Positions 9,496-18,533 of a stretch of DNA of 64,000 nucleotides are shown piece after piece. A program made the position numbers and the translations under genes. Position 1 is the stretch's first letter, and every line of letters starts with the position of its first letter. Source of the DNA: Azospirillaceae bacterium (GTDB lineage Bacteria > Pseudomonadota > Alphaproteobacteria > Azospirillales > Azospirillaceae); contig JARLIO010000076.1 in the NCBI GenBank assembly GCA_031291675.1, forward strand, positions 1 through 64,000, written 5' to 3'. A model generated the notes under the pieces. It was not told the DNA's origin. It did no database searches and was given only the letters and a program-made list of their open reading frames with translations.

Positions 9496-12204
9496 TCAGG
9501 CGCCGGGCGTCTCTGTGGCCATCAGGCTCTTGGTCACGACCTCAAAGACGTCGGGGGACAGTCCGGGCGCGACGCGGATGCGCTCCAGTTCGGTCCGCAT
9601 CAGGGCTTGGCGACCCTGGTCATAATGGCGCCAGCGGGCGAAGCCCTTGACCATTCGTGACGCGACCTGGGGATTTAGCCGGTCCAGGACCAACGCCTGG
9701 TCGGCGAGGAAGCGATAGCCGGCGCCACTGGCGTCGTGGAAACGAATGGGATTTCCGGCCGAAAAACGGCCAATCAGGCTGTAGACTTTGTTGGGATTGC
9801 GAATATCGAAGGCCGGATGATCAAGCAACTGGCGGGTTCGTTGCAGCGTGTCGGCGCATGACGACGATGCCTGAATCGCGAACCATTTGTCCAAGACCAG
9901 CGGTTCATGGCGCCAGCGCTGATAAAAGTCCGCCAGCGCGTCATCGCGCTCCGCAACACCGCTGTCGGCGAGCAGGCTGAGCGCGGCGATGCTATCGGTC
10001 ATATCGCTCGCGGTGCGATATTGCTCCAGGCACAAGGACCAGCCGTCGCCTTCGTCAAGGCAGGTCAGATAGGCCAAAGCGAGGTTTTTCAACGCGCGGC
10101 GACCCCAGGCTTTGGGATCGCGCGACGCCGTTGCCGTGGTTCGGTCGCCATTCGTGGGTTCGTGATGGGTCCGATAGACCTCGTGCAACAGGTCACCAAG
10201 CATGTCGGCCAGCGCCCGGCGGACGAATTGGCGTACCGCGTGAATCGCTTCGACCTCGATCACCGCCATCTGCTGACCGAGATCGTTTTCGCTGGGCAGG
10301 GTCAGGGCCTGCGCCGCAAACGCACTGTCGAGCGTGGTATCGGTAAGGATGCGAGCAAAGGCGTCGACGAAGCCGGCGTCCAGGCTGAGAGCCCGTTGTT
10401 GTTTGAAATCGGCGACCAGATCCAGCATCAGACGGGTGGCCAGGACCTGTCCCGCTTCCCAACGATTGAACGGATCACTGTCGTGCGCCATCAGGAAGGT
10501 CAGGTCGGCGTCGCTGTAGGGCGAACGCAGATGGACCGGCGCTGAAAAACCGCGCAGCAGCGAGGGAACCGGGGCTTCGGTCATGCCGAGGAATTCGAAT
10601 GTCTGCTCGGATTCGGTCAGTTCGAGAATCCGCGTGGTGCCGCCCTGATCGCGACCTGCGACGTCGCGGGCCAGTCGCAACGGCAGGTCACAGCCATTGC
10701 GGCCGATCAGGCCGACCGCGACCGGGATGTGGAACGGCGCCTTGGTCGGTTGTCCCGGGGTCGGTGGGCAACTCTGGCGCAGCGTCAGGCGATAGGTCTT
10801 GTGCTCGGCGTCGTAATGGCCCTGGGCGGTGACCACCGGCGTTCCCGCCTGGGCGTACCAGCGGCGGAACTGGGTGAAGTCGATCGGGCGGTCGCGGGTG
10901 CTATTGGCATCCTCCATCGCCTGAACGAAATCATCGCAGGTTACCGCATGGCCGTCGTGGCGGACGAAATAGAGATCCATGCCGCGACGAAAACCGTCGG
11001 CGCCCAGCAGGGTATGGATCATGCGGACAATCTCGGCGCCTTTCTCGTAGACCGTCGCGGTATAGAAATTGTTGATCTCGATATAGGAATCCGGTCGCAC
11101 GGGATGAGCCATCGGACCGGCATCCTCGGCGAATTGGGCGCTGCGCAGCAACTGGACGTCGGCAATGCGCTTGACCGGGCGCGACTGCATATCCGAAGAG
11201 AATTCCTGATCGCGAAAGACGGTCAGCCCTTCCTTCAGGCTAAGCTGGAACCAGTCGCGGCAGGTGACGCGATCACCGGTCCAATTATGGAAATATTCGT
11301 GGGCGACAACGGCTTCGATACCGCGATAGTCGCTGTCCGTCGCGGTATCAGGGCGGGCCAGGATGTATTTTGTATTGAATATATTAAGGCCCTTGTTTTC
11401 CATGGCTCCCATGTTGAAATCGCCAACGGCCACAATCATGAAAATGTCGAGATCGTATTCAAGACCGAACGCGGTCTCATCCCAAGTCATGGCGCGCTTG
11501 AGCGATGCCATCGCGTGGTGGCATTTGTCTTCGTAGCCGGGTTCGGTGTAGATGCGCAGCGTGACGACGCGGCCCGATCGCGTGACGTGCCGGTCCTCAA
11601 TATGGCTCAGTCGTCCGGCGACCAGGGCAAACAGGTAGCAGGGCTTGGGAAACGGATCTTCCCAACGAACCCAATGGCGGCCGTCGCCACTGTCGCCGGC
11701 GCCGACAAGATTGCCGTTGGACAATAGAACCGGATAGCGCGCCCGGTCGCCGGTGATCGTCGTGGTAAATCGCGCCATCACGTCGGGGCGATCGATATAG
11801 TAGGTGATCTTGCGGAAACCCTGGGGCTCGCACTGGGTACAGAAATTCCCCTTCGACTGATACAAGCCCTCCAGCGCGGTGTTTTCCTGTGGCTTCAGCT
11901 CGGTTTCGATGTCCAGAAGACAGTGCGGCGGCGGCGCGTCGATGGTCAGGGTTTCGCCGTCAATCCGGTAGGCGTTCGTCGTCAGCATCCGGCCGTCAAG
12001 GGACAGCGACAGCAGACGATCGACGTGGCCATCAAGCACCAGCGGGGCACCCTGGTCACCGTCGGGGTTGCGCCGCAGCGACAGCCGGGCGCGGACCCGG
12101 GTCACCTCTTCACCCAGATCAACTTGCAGATCGACGGTGTCGATCAGAAAGGCGGGGAACCGGTAGTCGGAAAGGCGGATGGCGGCAGGGGAACCTTTGT
12201 TCAT
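9496..12204 (-). CDS. pepN: Aminopeptidase N (M1 zinc metallopeptidase)
   Basis: A 902-residue cytoplasmic M1 peptidase that removes N-terminal residues from peptides. The exopeptidase signature GAMENKGL is at 266-273. The zinc site is HEYFHNWTGD (His302, Glu303, His306) with the third ligand Glu325 in SLKEGLTVF. The length and the FRDQEF segment after the zinc site match the gammaproteobacterial/alphaproteobacterial PepN type rather than the shorter M1 enzymes. The C-terminal part is the usual helical superhelix. The start ATG at 12204 gives a product beginning MNKGSPAAIRLSDY, close to other PepN proteins. The gene appears to be alone; about 280 bp separate its start from the divergent gene at 12.5 kb. 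Confidence 0.96.
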   Translation of the reverse strand: MNKGSPAAIRLSDYRFPAFLIDTVDLQVDLGEEVTRVRARLSLRRNPDGDQGAPLVLDGHVDRLLSLSLDGRMLTTNAYRIDGETLTIDAPPPHCLLDIETELKPQENTALEGLYQSKGNFCTQCEPQGFRKITYYIDRPDVMARFTTTITGDRARYPVLLSNGNLVGAGDSGDGRHWVRWEDPFPKPCYLFALVAGRLSHIEDRHVTRSGRVVTLRIYTEPGYEDKCHHAMASLKRAMTWDETAFGLEYDLDIFMIVAVGDFNMGAMENKGLNIFNTKYILARPDTATDSDYRGIEAVVAHEYFHNWTGDRVTCRDWFQLSLKEGLTVFRDQEFSSDMQSRPVKRIADVQLLRSAQFAEDAGPMAHPVRPDSYIEINNFYTATVYEKGAEIVRMIHTLLGADGFRRGMDLYFVRHDGHAVTCDDFVQAMEDANSTRDRPIDFTQFRRWYAQAGTPVVTAQGHYDAEHKTYRLTLRQSCPPTPGQPTKAPFHIPVAVGLIGRNGCDLPLRLARDVAGRDQGGTTRILELTESEQTFEFLGMTEAPVPSLLRGFSAPVHLRSPYSDADLTFLMAHDSDPFNRWEAGQVLATRLMLDLVADFKQQRALSLDAGFVDAFARILTDTTLDSAFAAQALTLPSENDLGQQMAVIEVEAIHAVRQFVRRALADMLGDLLHEVYRTHHEPTNGDRTTATASRDPKAWGRRALKNLALAYLTCLDEGDGWSLCLEQYRTASDMTDSIAALSLLADSGVAERDDALADFYQRWRHEPLVLDKWFAIQASSSCADTLQRTRQLLDHPAFDIRNPNKVYSLIGRFSAGNPIRFHDASGAGYRFLADQALVLDRLNPQVASRMVKGFARWRHYDQGRQALMRTELERIRVAPGLSPDVFEVVTKSLMATETPGA

Positions 12205-12486
12205 TGGGGAACGTCACTCTTGTGCTTTTGGGAACCGCAACGCAGAAATGCGGGCGATAACAATGGGCCTCGCCGCCATGATATCAGGATCGACGCCGAT
12301 TTGTCGCATCTGCGATGCCGCACGGTTAAAACGGCGCAACGTCGGTTTGCGCGGCCGCTCACGTTAACCTTCGCATAAACGCCGTTTGGGAATTATACTG
12401 CGCTTGGTTATTGGGCAAGAGACGACCCTGTCGCTGCCGTCCGGGTCTGTCTGTTGCTGCAGTTTTGTGAAGGCGGACGCGTTACT

Positions 12487-13500
12487 GTGGAACAAACACC
12501 AAAAACCACCGGCGCCGAGCAAGCCAGTTCCAAGGTCTCTTCCGGGCAAAGCACCTTGTTTGCTTTTGAGCACCGCGTCTTCACGTTGAAAGGGTGCTAT
12601 TTCGCCCCGGTTGCCGAATCACGCGACGCCGCATTTCATCTCCCGCTCGGCGATGGCCTCAAAGGGGCGATTGCCTTGCCGACATTGGCGAGCGAATTTT
12701 CGATTGAACCGGATTCGCATGACGGTCAACTCCTGAGCATCATCGAAAAGAGCCTTAAATTTGTCAAAGAAATTCGCCCGGGTGACTCAATACCTCGGGA
12801 AATTCTTGATGGCACCGCGTCCTGGGCGGTCAAGGACCACCACCGGCAGATCGCGCGGGCACGCCTGAGCCTGCAATTGGTATCCTGGCTGACCGGCAAT
12901 GAGACGCAGCTGCTCGATGTCGCGCAGTTGGCCCAAATCGCCGAAGATGCCGGCACGCGCCAGCGGGTCAACGACGCGACGGGCCAGATCGCCGAGCGTC
13001 TGGGGATCGGGCGCGAGCGGCGCGAAGAAGTTCTCGAGATGATCGACAATCTTGTGCGGGAACTGGCCTATATCGAGGCGCTGCGCGAACGTTACGGCGC
13101 CGTCCAGTCCCTCAGTGAAAAACTGAAGGCTCTGGCCCGTACCTATCGGCGTGATTCGACCTTCCGCGATGAGATCTTCCGGATGCAGGTTTTGATCAAG
13201 GCCCCCCTCAGTACGTTTGATACGATTTTCGGTCAGGTTGATGCCCAGACCGGCGAAATTCTCTCCGTGATCCGCAATATTGTGGCGCAGATCAAATTCA
13301 TCCGCGAATGCCGGGATGACCTGCATATCGCGTTGATGTTGTGGGATGAGGTTATCGATGAATGGGCGACGGCGTCGACGTCCGAAACCAATCCCGAGGT
13401 CGAGTTGCTGTTGAAAAAGACCTATCGCTTCCTGGCGCGGAACTTCAGCGTGATGGTCAAATGGAAAAGCAGTGTTTCGGGGCGGAGCGCCGAGTCCTGA
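12487..13500 (+). CDS. Hypothetical protein, mostly helical (about 337 aa)
   Basis: No family is recognised. The protein has no signal peptide or membrane segment. The first 110 residues contain short strand-like stretches (LFAFEHRVFTLKGCYFAP), and the remainder is predicted helical with many charged residues, including EERREEV-like and RRDSTFRDEIFRMQV segments that could form coiled coil. GTG at 12487 is chosen as start; the frame also opens at a TTG at 12454, and neither has a strong ribosome site. It is divergent from pepN. The following 430 bp carry no gene. Confidence 0.68.
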   Translation: MEQTPKTTGAEQASSKVSSGQSTLFAFEHRVFTLKGCYFAPVAESRDAAFHLPLGDGLKGAIALPTLASEFSIEPDSHDGQLLSIIEKSLKFVKEIRPGDSIPREILDGTASWAVKDHHRQIARARLSLQLVSWLTGNETQLLDVAQLAQIAEDAGTRQRVNDATGQIAERLGIGRERREEVLEMIDNLVRELAYIEALRERYGAVQSLSEKLKALARTYRRDSTFRDEIFRMQVLIKAPLSTFDTIFGQVDAQTGEILSVIRNIVAQIKFIRECRDDLHIALMLWDEVIDEWATASTSETNPEVELLLKKTYRFLARNFSVMVKWKSSVSGRSAES

Positions 13501-13530
13501 GCCGCAGATTTTGTCCGGCGCCAGCTTTCC

Positions 13531-13560
13531 GCCCACCGCATTTCTGCCCACCGCATTTCT
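13531..13560. repeat. 15-bp tandem duplication in a non-coding gap
   Basis: GCCCACCGCATTTCT occurs twice head to tail, followed by a further GCCC. It lies in the 432-bp gap 13501-13932, which otherwise shows only a G-rich ribosome site at its right end and no supported gene. Confidence 0.7.
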
Positions 13561-13932
13561 GCCCGGTATCGTGACGGCGGCATCAGGACCGCGGGCGTCG
13601 TTTCCATCGTTCGGCGGATGATGCGGCGGACCTCGCGGACATGACGAAAAAAAGTCATTTCCATTACCTTTTGTTATCAAATTCGCGTTAACCTTAATCC
13701 AGGCGGATCGTCAGGGATCGTGCGCCGTGGCTGTGGTGCGGCTTTTCGTCGTACTGGGTGGGTTGCGTGTAATCCTTTCGTATACCCTGCAAAGTTGTTA
13801 TTTCCGCTTGTTATGCGGCCCGTATCTGGGTAGTATAATGCCCATGGCAGGGCCGTATGGTGAGCGTGTCGCTGATTGTCGACCAGAATGGAATTCGGCA
13901 CGGCTGTCTGCCCATCCAGAAGGGGGTGTGTG

Positions 13933-14373
13933 ATGCAGTTTCGTGAACGAAGACGCGTTATCCAGATTATTCGAACCACATACGATCCCGCGCTCAAGCG
14001 CGGGCGATCGAAGGTGGTCGGCCGGATTCCCAAGGACGCTGCCGGCCTGAGCGACAAGCTGAGCCGTGGTTTCACCGAAGCCGAGATCGACGAAATCGAT
14101 ACCTGGCTGCGCGAGCGCAACTGGATGTTGGTGCAGGAGGCGGTGCGGCTTGATGTCGATGGGTTGGCAGGACGGATGCGTCTGGCCGCCGACTATTTTC
14201 GCGACCACAACGACGCCGAGGCCGCCGAGACCGCCGCCGAGATCCGTGACGCCTGGGATGAGCTGAAGAAAGCGATGCAAAAGTCCGGGTTCGGCAAAAA
14301 TAACGTCCGGAGCAAAGTCGGCGCCGGTAGCGAAGATGCCCCGGTGGCGCAGCAAGACGGCCACGGCGATTGA
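13933..14373 (+). CDS. Hypothetical protein (146 aa)
   Basis: An unrecognised soluble protein. The N terminus is strongly basic, with a pattern (RRVIQIIRTTYDPALKRGRS, then KVVGRIPK) that looks like the short beta-hairpin region seen at the start of some transposase-related and DNA-contacting proteins; this resemblance is by eye only. The middle is helical (FTEAEIDEIDTWLRER; DYFRDHNDAEAAETAAEI) and the tail is low complexity. ATG 13933 follows GAAGGGGG at a suitable distance; an upstream start at 13876 lacks one. A small open frame follows 43 bp downstream. Confidence 0.65.
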   Translation: MQFRERRRVIQIIRTTYDPALKRGRSKVVGRIPKDAAGLSDKLSRGFTEAEIDEIDTWLRERNWMLVQEAVRLDVDGLAGRMRLAADYFRDHNDAEAAETAAEIRDAWDELKKAMQKSGFGKNNVRSKVGAGSEDAPVAQQDGHGD

Positions 14374-14416
14374 CCCGTGACATGACGGCGGAAATCGAGC
14401 GGGGCAGGAGGGTGCA

Positions 14417-14569
14417 ATGGGAAGAGAAAATCGCAGTGTGTTATTGCAATGCCAGGTCGGGGTGGCCGAGAGCTGCCGTGAATTCGAGCGCCTGGAGCGG
14501 GTGCTGAGCTATTGCCTCTACGGCGCCGCGCTGGCACTGGCGGCCGATCTGGCGACCCTGATCTGGTAG
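14417..14569 (+). CDS. Small ORF encoding a 50-residue protein
   Basis: An ATG preceded by an ideal AGGAGG (14407-14412) opens a 50-codon frame ending in TAG. The product starts MGRENRSVLLQCQVG, has a charged helix (FERLERVLS) and ends with a hydrophobic alanine/leucine-rich helix (ALALAADLATLIW) that could touch the membrane. It lies 43 bp after the 13.9-kb hypothetical gene on the same strand and may be co-transcribed with it. The strong ribosome site is the main support; no homology is claimed. Confidence 0.45.
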   Translation: MGRENRSVLLQCQVGVAESCREFERLERVLSYCLYGAALALAADLATLIW

Positions 14570-14917
14570 CCGATGCAGACACATCTGGGCCTGGTCCCGG
14601 AGCCCCTTTCCTGACGCGAGAGGGGCGGGGCTGTTCGTTTCTCCCGGATCATGGCCGGGGTTTCTGGACCGCGTGCCCATGATGAAGGGCCTAGTCTGGA
14701 AATGACTCTGCCCGATGTCGCAAAAGGTTTGATCGGGAGATAACGCCGATTCCGCCGCAGCCGACACCCGCTCATAACGAGAATTAACCGGACGGGGTGG
14801 CCCGCTAAGCTCGCTGACTTGCGCATTGCGTCCGCTCGTTTTTGCTGCTTGATAAGGGGCGTCAAGAGCTGTGAGCGCGGCTGGCGATGAGACCGAAATT
14901 GCGCCAGGACAGAGAGA
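14570..14917. other. 348-bp gap before the acyltransferase gene
   Basis: No gene is supported here. It contains one 9-bp hairpin (14602-14610 with 14618-14626, one G-T pair) without a T-run. The right end marks a change from GC-rich DNA to the AT-richer acyltransferase gene. Confidence 0.4.
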
Positions 14918-15994
14918 ATGGTCAAGAATATTGATATCCAATGTCTGCGTGGCATCGCCGTTCTCATGGTCATTTTACAACACTATAAGGCGCGGGTTCC
15001 AACGCCAGAGCTATATCAAGAAATGTTCAATGTTGTGCAGTTCTGGGCCAGCGTTGATATATTCTTTGCAATATCGGGTTATTTGATATTCAAGACATTT
15101 TCGGAAAACTTGCATCGCTCGGCGACGATGTGGAAGGCATTCGTGGAGTTTTGGGACCGTCGGGGACGGCGTCTTGTTCCTGCACTGCTGTTTTGGATGG
15201 TTGTCTCGGTTGTTTTGTCTGTGATCGCGACTACGATCCCTGATAATGATCCGATAAAAACGGTCGAGAGCGCGATATTTGGAGTCTTGGGTGTTTCCAA
15301 TTTCTATTGGTGGCATTGTTTACAGTTGGCGTCGGGGTCTTGCGGAAGCGGAAGCTTCAATGGTGTAACGTGGTCTCTGTCATTGGAATGGCAATTATAT
15401 GCCGTTTTGAGCATTTTTATGTGCATCTTTGGAAATAAAAAGGCAGTACTATTATTATTTATATTGTCAATTATTTCATTATTATTGACATATAGAATAT
15501 TTTCATTGTCATGGGCGACGCGGTCACTTGGTTTCTCATTGGGAGCCTTGATCGCATGGGCAAGCGATGGCGGGCGCTTGGAAGTGATTTCCCGCACATG
15601 CGTGCGTAAAATATTGCTGCTGGCTGGTTTGGCCGTGTGCCTGCTTGCTCCCAGATATTTTTCGAAAGATGCTGTCATTGGCGTCATTGGCGTGGGCGGC
15701 GCCCTGGCCCTTTTGTCCACACTTGGGGAATGCGCCTTGTTTCCCTCTATGCTCTCAAAACCACTATTTTGGATTGGAGAGCGGTCATATTCTATCTATC
15801 TATGCCACTTGCCTTGCATTTTATTGACGAACGAGATTATGGCGAGGCTGGATTTGCTTCAGCCGACGCCGGCCCATTTTATTGTCGCCGTCCTGATGGT
15901 GCTTCCGCTCGTGGGCGTGACCGGGCACTATTCATTCACCCTTATCGAGAACAGATTCAGGAGAACGGCCTGGGCCCGGCCCGGTCAGACGTGA
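14918..15994 (+). CDS. Acyltransferase 3 family membrane protein (OafA/ExoZ-like)
   Basis: A 358-residue integral membrane acyltransferase. The N terminus NIDIQCLRGIAVLMVILQHY carries the family Arg and the His at the end of the first membrane helix; ASVDIFFAISGYLI is the second family block; GVTWSLSLEWQLY is the third. About ten hydrophobic segments follow. Such proteins move acetyl or other acyl groups onto lipopolysaccharide, capsule or exopolysaccharide sugars. The DNA is clearly more AT-rich than its neighbours, especially 15430-15520 with runs of TTATTATT, which suggests horizontal acquisition. It converges on sufA, with the two coding regions overlapping by 10 bp at their 3' ends. The start ATG has AGGA 10 bases upstream. 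Confidence 0.88.
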   Translation: MVKNIDIQCLRGIAVLMVILQHYKARVPTPELYQEMFNVVQFWASVDIFFAISGYLIFKTFSENLHRSATMWKAFVEFWDRRGRRLVPALLFWMVVSVVLSVIATTIPDNDPIKTVESAIFGVLGVSNFYWWHCLQLASGSCGSGSFNGVTWSLSLEWQLYAVLSIFMCIFGNKKAVLLLFILSIISLLLTYRIFSLSWATRSLGFSLGALIAWASDGGRLEVISRTCVRKILLLAGLAVCLLAPRYFSKDAVIGVIGVGGALALLSTLGECALFPSMLSKPLFWIGERSYSIYLCHLPCILLTNEIMARLDLLQPTPAHFIVAVLMVLPLVGVTGHYSFTLIENRFRRTAWARPGQT

Positions 15995-16323
15995 AAGCTT
16001 TCGCCGCAGCCGCAGCGGCCTTTTTCATTGGGATTGCGAAAGACGAATCCGGAAGTCATCTTGTCTTCGACATAATCCATTTCGGTGCCGAGCAGAAACA
16101 TCGTCGCGGTCGGGTCGATCAGGATCGTGACGCCCTTGTCTTCGACGACCTCCTCAAACTTCTTGACCTCTTCGGCATAGTCGACGGTGTAGCTGAGACC
16201 GGAGCAGCCGCGCGGCTTGACACCGATGCGCAAGCCGATCGCCGGACTGCCGCGTTTGGCCATAATCTCTTTTACCCGCTGTGCCGCGGCTTCGGTCAAT
16301 GTCATTGCCGGCAAACGTGCCAT
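15985..16323 (-). CDS. sufA: Iron-sulfur cluster A-type carrier SufA/ErpA-like
   Basis: A 112-residue HesB/IscA-family carrier that receives clusters from the SUF machinery and passes them to target proteins. The three conserved cysteines are present: Cys40 in PRGCSGLSY and Cys104 and Cys106 in the C-terminal GRCGCGESF. It is the last gene of the suf operon, 56 bp after sufT, and its 3' end runs 10 bp into the convergent acyltransferase gene. The start ATG at 16323 gives the usual MTLTEAAAQRV N-terminal helix after six extra residues. Confidence 0.93.
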   Translation of the reverse strand: MARLPAMTLTEAAAQRVKEIMAKRGSPAIGLRIGVKPRGCSGLSYTVDYAEEVKKFEEVVEDKGVTILIDPTATMFLLGTEMDYVEDKMTSGFVFRNPNEKGRCGCGESFHV

Positions 16324-16379
16324 TTGGTCCTCGCATCAAAATAAAACCACGAACCGGGTCCGGATCGGCCTGCGGTTCT

Positions 16380-16763
16380 CTAAAACATATCCAGTTGCAC
16401 CTGGGCGGCCTCGGACATCCGCCCGGGATGCCATGGCGGCTCCCAGACCAGTTCAACCGTGACACGGGTAACACCCTTGACCGCGGCGACCGCCTGCTCG
16501 ACCATGATCGGCATTTCGCCGGCGACCGGACAGCCCGGGGCCGTCAGGGTCATGTCAACCTCAACCTTGCCGGCCTGATCGACGTCAACGCGGTACACCA
16601 GCCCCAGTTCCCAGATATCGACCGGGATCTCAGGATCGTAAACCGTGTGAAGCGCCGCGACGACGCGGTCCATCAGGTCCTGCTGCGGGTGCTCGGCCAC
16701 GGCCCCCGCCGGTGCGGGCTCCTGAAGGGCCGATCGTTCCTGAAACATAGTGTCTTCGGGCAT
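16380..16763 (-). CDS. sufT: SUF-associated MIP18/PaaD-like (DUF59) assembly factor SufT
   Basis: A 127-residue MIP18-family protein needed in many bacteria for maturation of iron-sulfur proteins. The family hallmarks are DPEIPVDIWELGLVY (43-57) and the reactive cysteine in LTAPGCP (Cys78), followed by WEPPWHPGRMSEAA near the C terminus. The frame is open further upstream, but ATG 16763 with GGAGGAGGA directly in front is the clear start and leaves 16 bp after the sufU stop. The position between sufU and sufA in an unbroken operon supports a role in cluster delivery. Confidence 0.9.
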   Translation of the reverse strand: MPEDTMFQERSALQEPAPAGAVAEHPQQDLMDRVVAALHTVYDPEIPVDIWELGLVYRVDVDQAGKVEVDMTLTAPGCPVAGEMPIMVEQAVAAVKGVTRVTVELVWEPPWHPGRMSEAAQVQLDMF

Positions 16764-16779
16764 GCTCTTCCTCCTCCGC

Positions 16780-17265
16780 TCATTCGGTCGAGGTCTTGGC
16801 GCCGCCATCGACGGCGGCGATCAGGGTGTGCCAGGCCAGGGTTGCGCATTTGACCCGCATGGGGAACTGGCGGACCCCGGACAGGACCTGAAGCCGGTCC
16901 ATCGCGTCCTCATCGACGTCGCCGTGGTCACCATGCAGCGCGTCGTCCTTGGTGCACATGTCATGGAAGTTCTCGAACAGGGCACGGACCTGTGCGACCG
17001 TCTTGCCCCGCACCATTTCGGTCATCAGCGATGCCGATGCCTGGGAAATCGCACAGCCCCGGCCCTCGAATGCGGCATCGGCAACGACATCCTCACCCGA
17101 TGGCGATGGGGCCAGGGTCAGGTAGACGGTGATTTTGTCGCCACACATCGGATTGTCGCCGCGCGCCTGCCGGTTGGCCTCGGGCGGGTGGCGGAAATTC
17201 CGCGGATGTTTGCCATGGTCCAGGATCACTTCCTGGTACAGCTCGCGCAGATCATCGAATGCCAT
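16780..17265 (-). CDS. sufU: SufU-type (NifU-N) iron-sulfur scaffold/sulfur-transfer protein
   Basis: A 161-residue SufU protein. It has the conserved Cys41-Gly-Asp43 in DNPMCGD, Cys71 in GRGCAISQASASLM and Cys140 in RVKCATLAWHTL, the set that binds zinc or cluster and takes persulfide sulfur from SufS. An 18-20 residue insertion before the last cysteine distinguishes SufU from IscU, and the HGDHGDVDED stretch fits that. The start codon overlaps the sufS stop by one base (TGATG), so the two are translationally coupled as expected for a desulfurase and its sulfur acceptor. Confidence 0.93.
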   Translation of the reverse strand: MAFDDLRELYQEVILDHGKHPRNFRHPPEANRQARGDNPMCGDKITVYLTLAPSPSGEDVVADAAFEGRGCAISQASASLMTEMVRGKTVAQVRALFENFHDMCTKDDALHGDHGDVDEDAMDRLQVLSGVRQFPMRVKCATLAWHTLIAAVDGGAKTSTE

Positions 17266-18533
17266 CAGCCGAAGATCTCCTGGACGGTCATGAGGGCGGC
17301 CACCAGGGCGTCGACCTCGTCACGGCAGTTGTAGAGCCCGAACGAGGCGCGGCAGGTGGCGGCGACGTTGTAGCGTTCCATCAGCGGCTGGGCGCAATGG
17401 TGGCCGGCGCGCACCGCGATGCCGGCGCGATCGATGATCGTTCCGATGTCGTGCGGGTGGGCGGAATCCATGGTGAATGAGACGATGGCGCCTTTGTGGG
17501 GCGAGGTCCCGACAATGTGCAGCCCGGGCACGGTTTGAAGGCGGGTCGTGGCATAGGCCAGCAGATCGGCCTCGTGGGCCCCGATCGCGTCGAAACCCAG
17601 GCCGGTGACGTAATCAATGGCTGCGGCCAGGCCGATGGCCTCGGCGATCGCCGGGGTTCCAGCCTCGAAACGGTGCGGCGGTTCCTTGTAGGTGGTCTTT
17701 TCGAAACTGACCGAGGCGATCATGTCGCCACCACCCTGATAGGGCGGCATCTGCGACAGCAGCCGGCTCTTGCCATAGAGGATGCCGATGCCGGTCGGGC
17801 CATACAGCTTGTGGGCCGAGAACACATAGAAATCGACATCCAGCGCCTGGACGTCGACCGGGAGATGGGTGATCGCCTGGCAGCCGTCCAGCAGCACCGG
17901 AATGCCGCGGCTGTGGGCCATGCTGATGATCTCGGCCGCCGGATTGATCGTTCCCAGCACGTTCGACATGTGGCTGATGGCGACCAGCCGGGTGCGCGGG
18001 CCCAGCAGGTCACGATAGGCGTCCATATCCAGGGTGCCGGCATCGTCGATCGGCACGATCCGCAGCACGATCCCCAGATGGTCGCGCAGCAATTGCCAGG
18101 GGACGATATTGGCGTGGTGCTCCATCGCCGACAACACGACCTCGTCGCCAGCGCGGAGGAACGTCCCGCCCCAACTGGCGGCCACCAGATTGATGCTCTC
18201 GGTGGCATTGCGGGTGAAGACGATCTCGTCGGCGCTGTCGGCGTTGATAAAGCGGCGGACGGTTTCGCGCGCCTGTTCGAACAGGTCGGTGGCCCGGGCG
18301 CTCAGCAGATGAACACCGCGATGGACATTGGCGTAGTCGTGCTCATAGAAGTGCCGCATCGCTTCGAGCACCGGGCGCGGTTTCTGGGCGCTGGCACCGC
18401 TGTCGAGATAGACGAGAGGCTTGCCATGGACCCGTTCGCGCAGGATCGGGAAATCCCGGCGGACCGCGGCGATGTCAAAGCCGGTGCGATCGGACGCGGG
18501 TGCGGGGGCCTGGTGCAGGGCGTATGTGGTCAT
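17265..18533 (-). CDS. sufS: Cysteine desulfurase SufS
   Basis: A 422-residue class II cysteine desulfurase that removes sulfur from cysteine as a protein persulfide. The PLP Schiff-base lysine is Lys242 in FSAHKLYGPTGIG; the catalytic cysteine is Cys380 in RAGHHCAQPLM, without the long insertion of the IscS/NifS class. VYLDSGASAQKP near the N terminus is the family start block. The longest frame begins at 18578, but ATG 18533 forms a 4-base ATGA overlap with the sufD stop and is taken as the start. It is coupled to sufU downstream. Confidence 0.96.
   Translation of the reverse strand: MTTYALHQAPAPASDRTGFDIAAVRRDFPILRERVHGKPLVYLDSGASAQKPRPVLEAMRHFYEHDYANVHRGVHLLSARATDLFEQARETVRRFINADSADEIVFTRNATESINLVAASWGGTFLRAGDEVVLSAMEHHANIVPWQLLRDHLGIVLRIVPIDDAGTLDMDAYRDLLGPRTRLVAISHMSNVLGTINPAAEIISMAHSRGIPVLLDGCQAITHLPVDVQALDVDFYVFSAHKLYGPTGIGILYGKSRLLSQMPPYQGGGDMIASVSFEKTTYKEPPHRFEAGTPAIAEAIGLAAAIDYVTGLGFDAIGAHEADLLAYATTRLQTVPGLHIVGTSPHKGAIVSFTMDSAHPHDIGTIIDRAGIAVRAGHHCAQPLMERYNVAATCRASFGLYNCRDEVDALVAALMTVQEIFG

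Noticed and set aside
12361-13695. TTAACC-type sequences near 12364 and 13685 as CtrA sites
   Set aside because: Only half-sites are present, without the paired TTAA spacing, and neither lies at a convincing promoter.
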